A stretch of 64,000 nucleotides of DNA from Streptomyces sp. NBC_01717 (GCF_036248255.1 NZ_CP109178.1:6324001-6388000), one strand, 5' to 3'; counted from the first letter of the stretch, positions 8,466 to 16,841 are shown. Numbers and translations: made by a program. Notes: generated by a model from the sequence alone, not told the origin.

Positions 8466-8553
8466 CAGCCGTTCGCCGTCACCGTTAGTCTCATCGGCAG
8501 GCCGTCGCGATCGTGGGCGCGAGTTGCGGCGCTACAGCAGAGGAAACCTCAGC

Positions 8554-8982
8554 ATGGCTATTCAGGACATAACCGTCGCGTACACCGCCGTCGCCACCGC
8601 GGAGAACGGCCGTGACGGCCGCGTCTCCTCCGACGACGGCCGGCTCGACGTCGTCGTCAACCCGCCGAAGGAACTGGGCGGTAACGGCGCGGGCACCAAC
8701 CCGGAGCAGCTCTTCGCGGCCGGCTACAGCGCCTGCTTCCAGGGCGCCCTCGGTGTGGTGGCCCGTCAGGAGAAGGCCGACATCTCCGGCTCCACCGTGA
8801 CTGCCGCGGTCTCCATCGGCAAGACCGCCGAGGGCGGCTTCGGCCTGGAGGTCGCGATCTCCGCGACCATCCCGAACGTCGACACCGCCACGGCTCAGTC
8901 GCTCATCGAGAAGGCCCACCAGGTGTGCCCGTACTCGAACGCGACGCGCGGCAACATCAAGGTCGAGCTGTCGGTCGTCTGA
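8554..8982 (+). CDS. ohrA: Organic hydroperoxide resistance protein (Ohr/OsmC family)
   Basis: A 142-residue Ohr protein, which reduces organic and fatty-acid hydroperoxides with a two-cysteine active site. Both cysteines are present: Cys61 in GYSACFQGAL and Cys125 in HQVCPYSNATRGN. The length and the NPPKELGGNGAGTNPEQLFA block are typical. Start ATG follows GAGGAAACC at good spacing. It closes the putative MarR-controlled unit and is followed by a very strong hairpin. Its position near the fab cluster matches the ohrA paralogue of Streptomyces coelicolor as I recall it. Confidence 0.93.
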   Translation: MAIQDITVAYTAVATAENGRDGRVSSDDGRLDVVVNPPKELGGNGAGTNPEQLFAAGYSACFQGALGVVARQEKADISGSTVTAAVSIGKTAEGGFGLEVAISATIPNVDTATAQSLIEKAHQVCPYSNATRGNIKVELSVV

Positions 8983-8997
8983 CCGTCCGCACTGCCC

Positions 8998-9048
8998 GTA
9001 CGTAAGTGAGGGCCGCACCCCGGCGGGGTGCGGCCCTCACTTACGTAC
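8998..9048 (+). terminator. Very long perfect hairpin, terminator of ohrA
   Basis: Two perfectly complementary 24-base arms (8998-9021 and 9025-9048) separated by GGC, 15 bp after the ohrA stop. There is no T run, as is common for Streptomyces terminators. It should act in both directions. Confidence 0.85.
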
Positions 9049-9086
9049 CGCCCTCAACCGCGCTCGGTACAACGGACGTTGTTCGG

Positions 9087-9416
9087 AATTCACCCACGTA
9101 CCGGACGGCGAAGTACGGCGAGACGGACCTGCTGCACGCCACGGCGGTCCGTGATCCGGAGACCGGCGGGGTCACGGTCTTCGCGGTCAACCGCAGCCAG
9201 GACGAGGAGCTTCCGCTCGAAGTCGCCCTGCACGGCTTCGACCCGGCGAAGATCGCCGAACACCAGGTTCTCGCGGACAGCGACCCGGACGCCCGCAACA
9301 CCCTCACCGATCCGGACCGCGTCACCCCGCATCAGGCGCAGGACACGACGCTCGACGGTGCAGTGCTGAGGGCGACACTGGAACCCATGTCCTGGAACAT
9401 GATCCGCCTGACCTGA
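9087..9416 (+). pseudogene. Remnant of a GH51 alpha-L-arabinofuranosidase (C-terminus only)
   Basis: About 109 codons in one open frame look like the C-terminal domain of GH51 alpha-L-arabinofuranosidases. The frame starts SPTYRTAKYGETDLLHATAV, continues TGGVTVFAVNRSQDEELPLE and VLADSDPDARNTLTDPDRV, and ends MSWNMIRLT before a TGA. The catalytic TIM barrel of several hundred residues is missing. Immediately upstream is the ohrA terminator, so there is no room for the rest and no obvious start. It is a decayed leftover of a longer gene. Confidence 0.75.
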
Positions 9417-9525
9417 CCGCGGATCCGACCGCCCGGAGATCGAGGACGGAACGTCCGGAGAAGTCCGGCCCGGCCCCCAACTCCCCGGTCAACACGACCC
9501 CTACCACCCCCGTTACGCTGACGCC

Positions 9526-10314
9526 ATGCGCGATCTAGGGGCGGGTTTCAGCTATTTGATCAAGGGGCAACGCTGGGTCGGCCGGCACGGACGCTGGTTC
9601 GGCTTCGGCTTGATCCCCGGCCTCATCACGCTCGTCGTGTACGCGGCAGCGCTCGTCGGCCTCGGCTACGGTGCCGACGACTTCGTGGCCTGGGCGACCC
9701 CGTTCGCCGACGACTGGTCCTCGCCCTGGCTCGGCCTGCTCCGGGTCTCGCTCACCGCGCTGGTCTTCGCCCTCGGGCTGTTCCTCGCCGTGATCACGTT
9801 CACCGCCGTGACGCTGCTGGTCGGCCAGCCGTTCTACGAGTCGCTCTCCGAGCAGGTGGACCGGTCGGAGGGCGGCGACGTCCCCGAGTCCGGGCTGCCG
9901 CTCTGGCGCGAACTGTGGATCTCCGCCCGTGACAGCCTCCGCATTCTCGTGCGCGTCTCGCTGTACGCCGTACTGCTCTTCGCCCTCGGGTTCGTTCCGG
10001 TCGTCGGCCAGACCGTGGTCCCCGCGATAGGTTTCTGCGTCACCGGCTACTTCCTCGCCGAGGAGCTCACCGCGGTCGCGCTCCAGCGCCGCGGCCTGGT
10101 CCTGGCGGACCGGCTCGTCCTGCTCCGCGGCCGCCGCATGCTGACCCTCGGCTTCGGAGTACCGCTGGGACTCGCCTTCCTGGTCCCGTTCGTCGCGGTG
10201 TTCCTGATGCCGGGCGCCGTCGCCGGAGCCACCCTGCTCGCGCGGGACCTGACGGCACCGCCCACCGACGACGAGGACGCGGCCCCTTCCCCGTACACCC
10301 TCAACAAGGACTGA
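9526..10314 (+). CDS. EI24/CysZ-like integral membrane protein
   Basis: A 262-residue protein with several long hydrophobic segments, for example LIPGLITLVVYAAALVGLGY, VSLTALVFALGLFLAVITF and a hairpin-like LLFALGFVPVVGQTVVPAIG. The LVGQPFYESLSEQVD motif after the second helix and the P-V-VGQT-V-A segment are characteristic of the EI24 (CysZ-like) family. CysZ transports sulfate in enterobacteria, but actinobacterial members are uncharacterised, so the substrate is not assigned. A TTACGCT stretch lies about 7 bases before the ATG, so the message may be leaderless. Confidence 0.85.
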   Translation: MRDLGAGFSYLIKGQRWVGRHGRWFGFGLIPGLITLVVYAAALVGLGYGADDFVAWATPFADDWSSPWLGLLRVSLTALVFALGLFLAVITFTAVTLLVGQPFYESLSEQVDRSEGGDVPESGLPLWRELWISARDSLRILVRVSLYAVLLFALGFVPVVGQTVVPAIGFCVTGYFLAEELTAVALQRRGLVLADRLVLLRGRRMLTLGFGVPLGLAFLVPFVAVFLMPGAVAGATLLARDLTAPPTDDEDAAPSPYTLNKD

Positions 10315-10335
10315 GGACCGAGGAGCCCCCGAGCC

Positions 10336-10944
10336 ATGACCGAGATCATCGCCGTCGCCGTCATCACCGTCCTCGCCGTCATCAGCCCGGGCGCCGACTT
10401 CGCGATGGTCGTGCGCAACAGCTACCTCTACGGCCGGACGACCGGTCTCCTCGCGGCCACCGGAGTCGCCGCGGGCGTCCTCGTCCACGTCACGTACACG
10501 ATGCTCGGCGTCGGGCTGCTGATCGCGTCCTCGACCGCCCTGTTCACCGCGATCAAGCTGGCCGGTGCGGCGTATCTCGTCTACATCGGGGTACGGACGT
10601 TCTTCGCCCGCAACGATCTCGTCGTCGATCTGGAGTCGAAGCCGGCCCTGACCCGGCTCGGGGCTCTGCGCACCGGCTTCCTGACCAACGCGCTGAACCC
10701 CAAGACCACACTCTTCGTCGTGTCGACCTTCACCCAGGTCGTCGGGGAGGACACCGGCCTGTGGCAGCAGGCCGGCTACGGGCTCTTCATGTCCGCCGCC
10801 CACCTCGGCTGGTTCGCACTGGTCGCGCTGTTCTTCTCGCACGAGCAGCTGCGCACCGCGATGCTGCGGTGGCAGAAGGTCCTCAACCGCGGCATCGGTT
10901 CGGTGCTCATCGGGCTGGGCGTGACGCTGGGCCTCGCCCGCTGA
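10336..10944 (+). CDS. LysE/RhtB family amino-acid exporter
   Basis: A 202-residue inner-membrane protein with about six hydrophobic helices. The family hallmarks are the N-terminal VISPGADFAMVVRNSYLYGR (residues 15-34), AGAAYLVYIGVRTF (near 77-90) and TGFLTNALNPKTTLFVVSTF (near 112-131). RhtB-type proteins export amino acids or their derivatives. It follows the EI24 gene by 21 bp and is probably co-transcribed with it. The far end overlaps a TetR remnant on the opposite strand. Confidence 0.92.
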   Translation: MTEIIAVAVITVLAVISPGADFAMVVRNSYLYGRTTGLLAATGVAAGVLVHVTYTMLGVGLLIASSTALFTAIKLAGAAYLVYIGVRTFFARNDLVVDLESKPALTRLGALRTGFLTNALNPKTTLFVVSTFTQVVGEDTGLWQQAGYGLFMSAAHLGWFALVALFFSHEQLRTAMLRWQKVLNRGIGSVLIGLGVTLGLAR

Positions 10945-11110
10945 GCGACGCCCGCCGGTCAGCCGCTCCGGGGTCGAGCAGCCACTGGTACTGGAGCCCG
11001 TCCAGCACCGCCACCAGCAGCGGCGCCGTCCGCTCCGGGGTGAGTCCGCCGGGCAGCGTCTCGCCGTACTCGAACTGGAGCGGCGGGCGTACGAACCCTG
11101 GGACGAGACG
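10907..11110 (-). pseudogene. Remnant of a TetR family regulator (C-terminus only)
   Basis: Reading the minus strand gives VRPPLQFEYGETLPGGLTPE, then a helix ending VLDGLQYQWLLDPGA and a stop at 10907-10909. That is the typical end of a TetR effector domain, where DGLQ.QWLLDP is very common. The helix-turn-helix and most of the ligand domain are missing; upstream sequence leaves the frame and runs into the terminator at 11162. The 3' end overlaps the LysE gene tail. It is a truncated relic, possibly of the regulator of that exporter. Confidence 0.6.
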
Positions 11111-11161
11111 GCGTACGCCTGACGGCGACCACGGAGATCAAGGAGTAGCGCCCCCTCGGAC

Positions 11162-11208
11162 GGGAAGAGCCCCGGAACGGTAACTGCCCCCGCTCCGGGG
11201 CTCTTCCC
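11162..11208. terminator. Bidirectional hairpin terminator
   Basis: Perfect 15-base arms GGGAAGAGCCCCGGA (11162-11176) and TCCGGGGCTCTTCCC (11194-11208). It lies 20 bp downstream of galM. Confidence 0.75.
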
Positions 11209-11227
11209 CTGCCCGTCGTCCGCCGCG

Positions 11228-12226
11228 TCAGCGCACCGAGAACCCGTACACCGTCGTCGACACGTACTCCTCGCCCGGCCGCAGCACCGTGCTCGGGAAC
11301 TCCGGCCGGTTCGGCGAGTCCGGGAAGTGCTGCGTCTCCAGTGCGATCCCGTCGCAGGGCCCGTACGGCCGCCCGTCGAAGTGGTCGGCGGTGTACAGCT
11401 GCAGACCCGGCTCGGTCGTCGTGACGGTCAGGACGCGCCCCGACACGGGGTCGCACAGCTCAGCCACCGGACCGTCGGCGGCGGCGTCCAGAACGAAGTT
11501 GTGGTCGTACCCCCCACCGACGGTCTTCGTCTCCCGGAAGTCGAACCGGGTCCCGTCCACCGGCAGGAACTCACCCGTCGGCAGCGACTCGGAGTCCGTC
11601 GGCGTGATCCGCCCCGCCGCGATCCGCAGCGTGTGCCCGACCGCGCTGCCGCTGTCGGCGCCGGCCAGGTTCCAGTACGTGTGATTGGTCAGGTTCAGCA
11701 CGGTCGGCGCGTCCGTCGTCGCCCGGTATGCGATGCGCAGCGCCCCGTCCTCGTCCAGGGTGTACGCGGCCGAGACCACCAGCCGCCCCGGGAAGCCCTC
11801 CTCGCCGTCCTCCGCGATCAAGGAGAGCTCCACGCCGTCGGTGAGCTCCCGCGCCTCCCACACACGCCTGTCGAAGCCACGGGCCCCGCCGTGCACATGG
11901 TTGTGCCCCTCGTTCCGGGTCACCAGGTAGGTCTGCCCGTCGAGTACGAAGGAGCCGCGCGCGATCCGGTTCGCGTACCGCCCGACCAGCGCCCCGAAAT
12001 ACGGACCGGAGGGCCTCTCGTACGCCGCGAGATCCGGCAGCCCGAGCGCCACCGGGGCCCGTACGCCGTTCCGTCCGGGCACCTCGACCGACTGCACGAC
12101 GCCGCCGTACGTCAGGACGCGTACGCGCGTACCGGCCCGTTCCAGCGTCCAGCGGTGGACGGCGGTACCGTCCGCGAGGGTGCCGAAGACTTCCGTACGT
12201 ATCGCCGTGCTCAAACCCGTGTCCAT
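11228..12226 (-). CDS. galM: Aldose 1-epimerase (galactose mutarotase)
   Basis: A 332-residue cytoplasmic enzyme that interconverts alpha and beta anomers of hexoses at the head of galactose metabolism. Catalytic and family residues are in place: the RYANRIARG and NEGHNHVHGG blocks near residues 83-120, the acid histidine in NLTNHTYWNLAG (near 180), GGGYDHNFVL (near 245) and the catalytic-base region ALETQHFPDSPN (near 300). I start at the ATG at 12226, preceded by TAAGG, rather than the GTG two codons earlier. No other galactose genes are nearby, so it may serve general sugar use. Confidence 0.92.
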   Translation of the reverse strand: MDTGLSTAIRTEVFGTLADGTAVHRWTLERAGTRVRVLTYGGVVQSVEVPGRNGVRAPVALGLPDLAAYERPSGPYFGALVGRYANRIARGSFVLDGQTYLVTRNEGHNHVHGGARGFDRRVWEARELTDGVELSLIAEDGEEGFPGRLVVSAAYTLDEDGALRIAYRATTDAPTVLNLTNHTYWNLAGADSGSAVGHTLRIAAGRITPTDSESLPTGEFLPVDGTRFDFRETKTVGGGYDHNFVLDAAADGPVAELCDPVSGRVLTVTTTEPGLQLYTADHFDGRPYGPCDGIALETQHFPDSPNRPEFPSTVLRPGEEYVSTTVYGFSVR

Positions 12227-12256
12227 GATCACGGACCTTAGACCACGGGACAGCGC

Positions 12257-13174
12257 TTAGGCCGGGGGCTTCCGCGCCGTGACATTGCGGTACGCGATCT
12301 CCGCCAGCCGGGCCTGTCCGTTGCGCCCCGGATGGAACCAGTCCCACTGGCTGAGCTGCTTGCCGGTGAACCGGTATCCGAAGACCGCACCGCCGTCGTA
12401 CCGGCAGCGCAGATCCTTCGCGCACACGTCCCGCAGCACCTTGTTGTAGGCCACGACCCGCTTCTGCACCGCGGCGCGGCGTGCCACGGCCGCGGCACCC
12501 ATGTCGTCCGCCTCGCCCAGCATCGACCTGCAGATCCCCAGCTTCCAGATCTGCTTGCCCAGTGCGTTGCCGCGCCCCGTCGACCAGAGGCGCTTGAGAT
12601 CCGGCACGCTCGACACGTAGACCTGCGTCTTCGGCGCCCTGCTGCGCAGCTGACGCATCGACGCCTTGAACGACGCCTGGAAGTCCGCCACCGGCGTCAT
12701 CATCTCCGCCGAGTCCCTGCAGGCGTCATTGGCGCCGATCATCACCGTCACCAGATCCGGCCTCTGCTCCGCGGCGAGGGCCATCTGCTCCGGCAGCTGG
12801 GCGATCCGGGCGCCCGTCTCGGCGTGGTTCCAGCTGTGCGCGGCCGCGCGCGAGGTGCCGAGCAGCCGCACCGCGAGGCTCCGGACGTCGCTGTCCGTGC
12901 CGGTCGCCCAGGACACCTCCGGGCAGTCGGTCAGCACCGAACAGGCGTCGAACCCTCGTGTGATGGAGTCCCCGACGGCGGCGACCGACTCGGGACTGCG
13001 GTCCCAGACGGGGGCATGCGCAGCGGAGGAGCGGTGCTTCGCGGCGGCCGTCCCCTTCGTCGTCGCGTCCTGCCCGGCGTCACAGCCGGTCAGCGCGGCC
13101 GCGGCGATGACCGGAAGCACCGTCAGCACGGCGGCAGCGGTGCGCGAGCGGTGGCTTGCGAAACGATTCTGCAT
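12257..13174 (-). CDS. Secreted lipoprotein SGNH/GDSL hydrolase
   Basis: A 305-residue esterase or lipase-like protein. The N-terminus has basic residues, a hydrophobic stretch and a lipobox LTGC (Cys at about residue 31), so it should be a membrane-anchored lipoprotein. SGNH blocks are seen: GDSITRGF (block I, Ser near 68), a Gly in the following helix region, GANDAC (block III) and a C-terminal DWFHPGRNGQARLAE (catalytic Asp/His pair). Extra cysteines (CSVLTDCPE, CRDS, ICRS, CAKDLRC) probably form disulfides outside the cell. I chose the ATG at 13174 because it puts the signal peptide at the true N-terminus and is preceded by GGAGGG. The natural substrate is unknown. Confidence 0.88.
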   Translation of the reverse strand: MQNRFASHRSRTAAAVLTVLPVIAAAALTGCDAGQDATTKGTAAAKHRSSAAHAPVWDRSPESVAAVGDSITRGFDACSVLTDCPEVSWATGTDSDVRSLAVRLLGTSRAAAHSWNHAETGARIAQLPEQMALAAEQRPDLVTVMIGANDACRDSAEMMTPVADFQASFKASMRQLRSRAPKTQVYVSSVPDLKRLWSTGRGNALGKQIWKLGICRSMLGEADDMGAAAVARRAAVQKRVVAYNKVLRDVCAKDLRCRYDGGAVFGYRFTGKQLSQWDWFHPGRNGQARLAEIAYRNVTARKPPA

Positions 13175-13422
13175 CCCTCGTGCCCTCCCGTTTATGCCCC
13201 CGGCAACTCCATATAGCCCCAGGCAGCAGGCCCCGGCGCCCTGCCGGGTGAATGCTGAGCGAATCATGGGCCCAGGACCGACGGTACGTCACACCTTGGG
13301 CGCCGCCGCACGGTAGCTTTTCCCCGTCGAACCAGTGCCACGTTCCGCCCCGGCTCCAATTGGGTGGTATCGGAAAATCACATCACGTCACATACTGTCC
13401 CTTTTCAGGAGATTCACTCCCG

Positions 13423-13527
13423 ATGCTGTTTACTGATGACAACCTCGGGAGCCGGCCAGGAAGAGGCGGTACGGGCGCGAGGCCGCTGGGGAAGGCGAAC
13501 CTCGTCCCACACTGGAGGTCCCGGTGA
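13423..13527 (+). CDS. Possible 34-residue leader ORF overlapping DUF3145
   Basis: ATG at 13423 opens a 34-codon frame starting MLFTDDNLGSRPGRGGTG and ending HWRSR. Its TGA overlaps the GTG of the next gene as GTGA, the arrangement of translational coupling. A purine-rich TTTTCAGGAGATTCACTC precedes the ATG. It may be a real small peptide or leader, or simply chance reading frame in the DUF3145 5' region; comparison across species would decide. Confidence 0.35.
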   Translation: MLFTDDNLGSRPGRGGTGARPLGKANLVPHWRSR

Positions 13528-14018
13528 CGACACGTGGAGTTCTGTACGTTCACTCCGCACCGCGCGCGCTCTGCCCACATGTCGAGTGGGCGGTGGCGGG
13601 TGTCCTCGGTGCGCGGGTCCAGCTCGACTGGATCAGACAGCCGGCGGCGCCCGGCACCTGGCGGTCCGAGTTCTCCTGGAAGGGCGCCGCGGGCACCGCG
13701 TCGAAGCTTGCCTCCGCGCTGCGCGGCTGGGATCTGCTGCGCTTCGAAGTGACGGCGGAGCCGTGCGCCACGGCCGAGGGCGAGCGTTACAGCTCCACGC
13801 CTGAACTGGGCATCTTCCACGCGGTCACCGGCATGCACGGCGACATCCTGGTGCCGGAGGACCGGCTGCGGGCTGCGCTGGCGCGGTCGGTGCGCGGGGA
13901 GACGGACCTGGAGGCGGAGATCGCCAAACTCCTCGGCAAGCCGTGGGACGACGAGTTGGAGTCCTTCCGCCACGCAGGTGAGGGCGCCCCGGTCCGCTGG
14001 CTCCACCAGGTGGTGTGA
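13524..14018 (+). CDS. DUF3145 domain protein
   Basis: A 164-residue protein matching the actinobacterial DUF3145 family from end to end: it begins MTTRGVLYVHSAPRALCPHV, continues ASALRGWDLLRFEVTAEP and GERYSSTPELGIFHAVTG, and ends APVRWLHQVV. The function of the family is unknown. In Streptomyces it is commonly found next to the fab cluster, as here, where it is convergent with fabF. The start is a GTG preceded by GGAGGTCCCG. There is no signal peptide. Confidence 0.9.
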   Translation: MTTRGVLYVHSAPRALCPHVEWAVAGVLGARVQLDWIRQPAAPGTWRSEFSWKGAAGTASKLASALRGWDLLRFEVTAEPCATAEGERYSSTPELGIFHAVTGMHGDILVPEDRLRAALARSVRGETDLEAEIAKLLGKPWDDELESFRHAGEGAPVRWLHQVV

Positions 14019-14112
14019 GGGGGCGCCAGCGGCGGGCCTGTTCCCCCGGGCGCCCCTTCCCGAACCGGGACCCCGCGCCTCGAACGCCGGCGAGGCCGAG
14101 AACCGAGCGGAC

Positions 14113-14150
14113 GAAGCCCGCCTCCCCGGTCGACCGGGGAGGCGGGCTTC
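14113..14150. terminator. Bidirectional terminator between DUF3145 and fabF
   Basis: A 38-base perfect palindrome: 17-base arms beginning GAAGCCCGCCTCCCCGG flank a TCGA core. It lies between convergent genes. Confidence 0.85.
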
Positions 14151-14174
14151 GTCGTACAGCCTGGGCGGTGGGGA

Positions 14175-15437
14175 TCAGACGCTGCGGAACGCCAGCACCA
14201 CGTTGTGTCCCCCGAACCCGAACGAGTTGTTGATCGCGGCGATCGACCCCTCCGGCAGCGGCCGCGGCTCATCGCGCACGATGTCCGCCTCCACCGCCTC
14301 GTCGAGGTTCTCCACGTTGATCGTCGGCGGAGCCATCCGGTGGTGCAGCGCCAGGACCGTCGCGACGGTCTCGATGCCGCCCGCGCCACCGAGCAGGTGA
14401 CCGGTCATCGACTTCGTCGCGGAGATCGCGACATGGTCGAGGTCGTCGCCCAGAACCTTGCGCAGAGCCTTCAGCTCCGCGACATCGCCCTGCGGCGTCG
14501 ACGTGGCGTGCGCGTTGAGGTGCACGACCTCCGACGGCTTGAGATCCGTCTGGTCCAGCAGGTTCTGCATGGCGGCGGCGATCCCGCGACCGGTCGGCTC
14601 GGGCTGGGCGATGTGGTGGGCGTCCGCGGACAGGCCCTGGCCCAGCACCTCGCAGTACACCTTGGCGCCGCGTGCGGCCGCGTGCTCCGCGGACTCCAGG
14701 ACGACGACACCGGCACCCTCGCCGAGCACGAAGCCGTCACGGCCCGTGTCGTACGGACGCGACGCCTTCTGGGGCTCGTCGTTGTTCTTGGACATCGCCA
14801 TCATGTTGGCGAACGCCGCGATCGGCAGCGGGTGGATGGCCGCCTCGGTGCCACCGGCGAGGACCACATCGGCACGGCCGGTGCGGATCATCTCGACGGC
14901 GTACCCGATGGCCTCGGCACCCGACGCGCAGGCGGAGACCGGGGTGTGGACACCGGCCTGCGCGTTGACCTCCAGGCCGACGTTGGCGGCCGGACCGTTG
15001 GGCATGAGCATGGGCACGGTGTGCGGGGAGACGCGGCGTACGCCCTTCTCCTTCAGCACGTCGTACTGGTCGAGCAGGGTGATCACGCCACCGATGCCGG
15101 AGGCGATGACCGAGCCGAGCCGCTCGGGCTGGATCGCGTCGTCCTCACCGGCCTTGCCGGTGAAGCCGGCGTCCGCCCATGCCTCGCGGGCCGCGATCAG
15201 CGCGAACTGCGCCGAGCGGTCCAGCTTGCGGGCGAGCGGGCGGGGCAGTACGTCGCCCGGGTCGACGGCCGCGAGGGCGGCGATCCGGACGGGCAGTTCG
15301 GCGAAACGTTCGCCCTCGAGAGGCTTGACGCCGGAACGACCGGCCATCAGACCTTCCCAGGTCGACGCGGAGTCGCCACCCAGCGGAGTGGTTGCGCCGA
15401 TACCGGTGACGACCACGGTGCGATTGGTCGAGTTCAC
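14175..15437 (-). CDS. fabF: 3-oxoacyl-[ACP] synthase II (KAS II)
   Basis: A 420-residue condensing enzyme that elongates acyl-ACP with malonyl-ACP in type II fatty acid synthesis. The catalytic triad is visible: Cys in SACASGAEA (near residue 169), His in HLNAHATSTPQGD (near 310) and His in SMTGHLLGGAGG (near 346). The C-terminal NNSFGFGGHN motif is also intact. Start GTG at 15437 gives the usual N-terminus (NSTNRTVVVTGIG) and has GAGAAG upstream. It is the last gene of fabD-fabH-acpP-fabF, 77 bp after acpP, and ends at a strong terminator. Confidence 0.96.
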   Translation of the reverse strand: MNSTNRTVVVTGIGATTPLGGDSASTWEGLMAGRSGVKPLEGERFAELPVRIAALAAVDPGDVLPRPLARKLDRSAQFALIAAREAWADAGFTGKAGEDDAIQPERLGSVIASGIGGVITLLDQYDVLKEKGVRRVSPHTVPMLMPNGPAANVGLEVNAQAGVHTPVSACASGAEAIGYAVEMIRTGRADVVLAGGTEAAIHPLPIAAFANMMAMSKNNDEPQKASRPYDTGRDGFVLGEGAGVVVLESAEHAAARGAKVYCEVLGQGLSADAHHIAQPEPTGRGIAAAMQNLLDQTDLKPSEVVHLNAHATSTPQGDVAELKALRKVLGDDLDHVAISATKSMTGHLLGGAGGIETVATVLALHHRMAPPTINVENLDEAVEADIVRDEPRPLPEGSIAAINNSFGFGGHNVVLAFRSV

Positions 15438-15514
15438 TGGAAAATCTTCTCCACGTGTAGAGGGTCGTGAATCAGCGGCGCCACCGCCGGGTGGCGACAC
15501 ACGAGCCGGCTGGA

Positions 15515-15763
15515 TCAGGCCTGGTGCTTCAGGATGTAGTCGGCAGCGTCGCCGACCGTCTTGAGGTTCTTGACGTCCTCGTCGGGGATCTTCACGTCGA
15601 AGCGCTCTTCGGCGGCGACGACGACCTCGACCATGGACAGCGAGTCGACGTCCAGGTCGTCGGTGAAGGACTTGTCCAGCTGGACGTCCTCGACCGGGAT
15701 ACCGGCGATCTCGTTGACGATCTCGGCGAGACCGTTGACGATCTCTTCCTGGGTGGCGGCCAT
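15515..15763 (-). CDS. acpP: Acyl carrier protein
   Basis: An 82-residue acidic four-helix carrier protein. The 4'-phosphopantetheine site is Ser41 in DDLDVDSLSMVE. It carries growing acyl chains between FabD, FabH, FabF and the reductases. It sits between fabH (63 bp gap) and fabF in the standard Streptomyces order; a GGAGCG sequence lies before the ATG. Confidence 0.97.
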   Translation of the reverse strand: MAATQEEIVNGLAEIVNEIAGIPVEDVQLDKSFTDDLDVDSLSMVEVVVAAEERFDVKIPDEDVKNLKTVGDAADYILKHQA

Positions 15764-15826
15764 GTTGGCGCTCCTTCGATGTGTTTCAGCAGGGTTCGGA
15801 CGTCCGGACCGGAAGGTCCGGTGTGC

Positions 15827-16828
15827 CTAGGGGAGAGTAACGACCGTCGCGGCGTAGACGAGACCCGCCCCGAAGCCGATGACGAGCGCGGTGTCGCCGC
15901 TCTTCGCCTGACCGGTCGCCAGAAGCCGCTCCATAGCGAGCGGAATCGAGGCGGCGGAGGTGTTGCCGGTGGTCTCCACGTCGCGGGCGACCGTGACGTG
16001 TTCCGGCAGCTTCAGGGTCTTCACCATCGAATCGATGATCCGCATGTTGGCCTGGTGCGGGATGAAGACGTCCAGGTCTTCCGGGGCGATCCCGGCCGCG
16101 TCCAGCGCCTGCTGGGCGACCTTCGCCATCTCGAAGACGGCCCAGCGGAAGACCGCCTGGCCCTCCTGCGTGATGGCCGGGAACTTCTCGGGACGCTCGG
16201 CGTGGAATTCGTCCCACGCCACGGTCTGCTTGATCGTCTCGGACTTGTCGCCCTCGGAGCCCCAGACCGTCGGGCCTATGGCGGGCACATTGGAGGGGCC
16301 GACGATGACCGCGCCTGCGCCGTCGCCGAACAGGAAGGCCGTTGCCCGGTCCTCCAGGTCGGTCAGGTCGCTGAGCCGCTCCACGCCGATGACCAGTACG
16401 TACTCGGCCGAGCCCTCGACGATCATGCCCTTGGCGAGGGTCAGGCCGTAGCCGAAGCCCGCGCAGCCGGCCGAGATGTCGAAGGCGGCGGGCTTACCCG
16501 CGCCGACCTTGTGGGCGATCTCCGTCGCGACGGCCGGGGTCTGCTTGAAGTGCGAGACGGTGGAGACGATGACCGCGCCGATCTGCTCGGGCGTGATCCC
16601 GGCGTCGGCGATGGCCTTCCCTGCCGCCTCGACGGACATCGCGGCCACGGTCTCCTCCTCGGAGGCCCAGTGGCGGGTGGCGATGCCGGACCGGGAGCGG
16701 ATCCACTCGTCGGACGAGTCGATCTTCTCGAGAATCACCTCGTTGGGCACGACACGGGTCGGGCGGTAGCCGCCGACACCCATGATCCGTGCGTACGCGG
16801 CGCCCTGGCTGGGCTTGATCTTCGACAT
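15827..16828 (-). CDS. fabH: 3-oxoacyl-[ACP] synthase III (KAS III)
   Basis: A 333-residue initiating condensing enzyme; it joins an acyl-CoA primer to malonyl-ACP and so sets the branched-chain starter used by Streptomyces. Catalytic residues are Cys in DISAGCAGFG (near 122), His in PHQANMRI (near 259) and Asn in TTGNTSAASIP (near 289). Length and order are standard. Thirteen bases separate it from fabD, so the two are likely translationally linked. Confidence 0.96.
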   Translation of the reverse strand: MSKIKPSQGAAYARIMGVGGYRPTRVVPNEVILEKIDSSDEWIRSRSGIATRHWASEEETVAAMSVEAAGKAIADAGITPEQIGAVIVSTVSHFKQTPAVATEIAHKVGAGKPAAFDISAGCAGFGYGLTLAKGMIVEGSAEYVLVIGVERLSDLTDLEDRATAFLFGDGAGAVIVGPSNVPAIGPTVWGSEGDKSETIKQTVAWDEFHAERPEKFPAITQEGQAVFRWAVFEMAKVAQQALDAAGIAPEDLDVFIPHQANMRIIDSMVKTLKLPEHVTVARDVETTGNTSAASIPLAMERLLATGQAKSGDTALVIGFGAGLVYAATVVTLP

Positions 16829-16841
16829 GCTCTCGGGCTCC

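Noticed and set aside
9535..10842. 435-codon minus-strand frame opposite EI24 and LysE genes
   Set aside because: Composition (Glu, Gln, Arg, Gly) is that of antisense to hydrophobic codons; both plus-strand membrane proteins are well supported.
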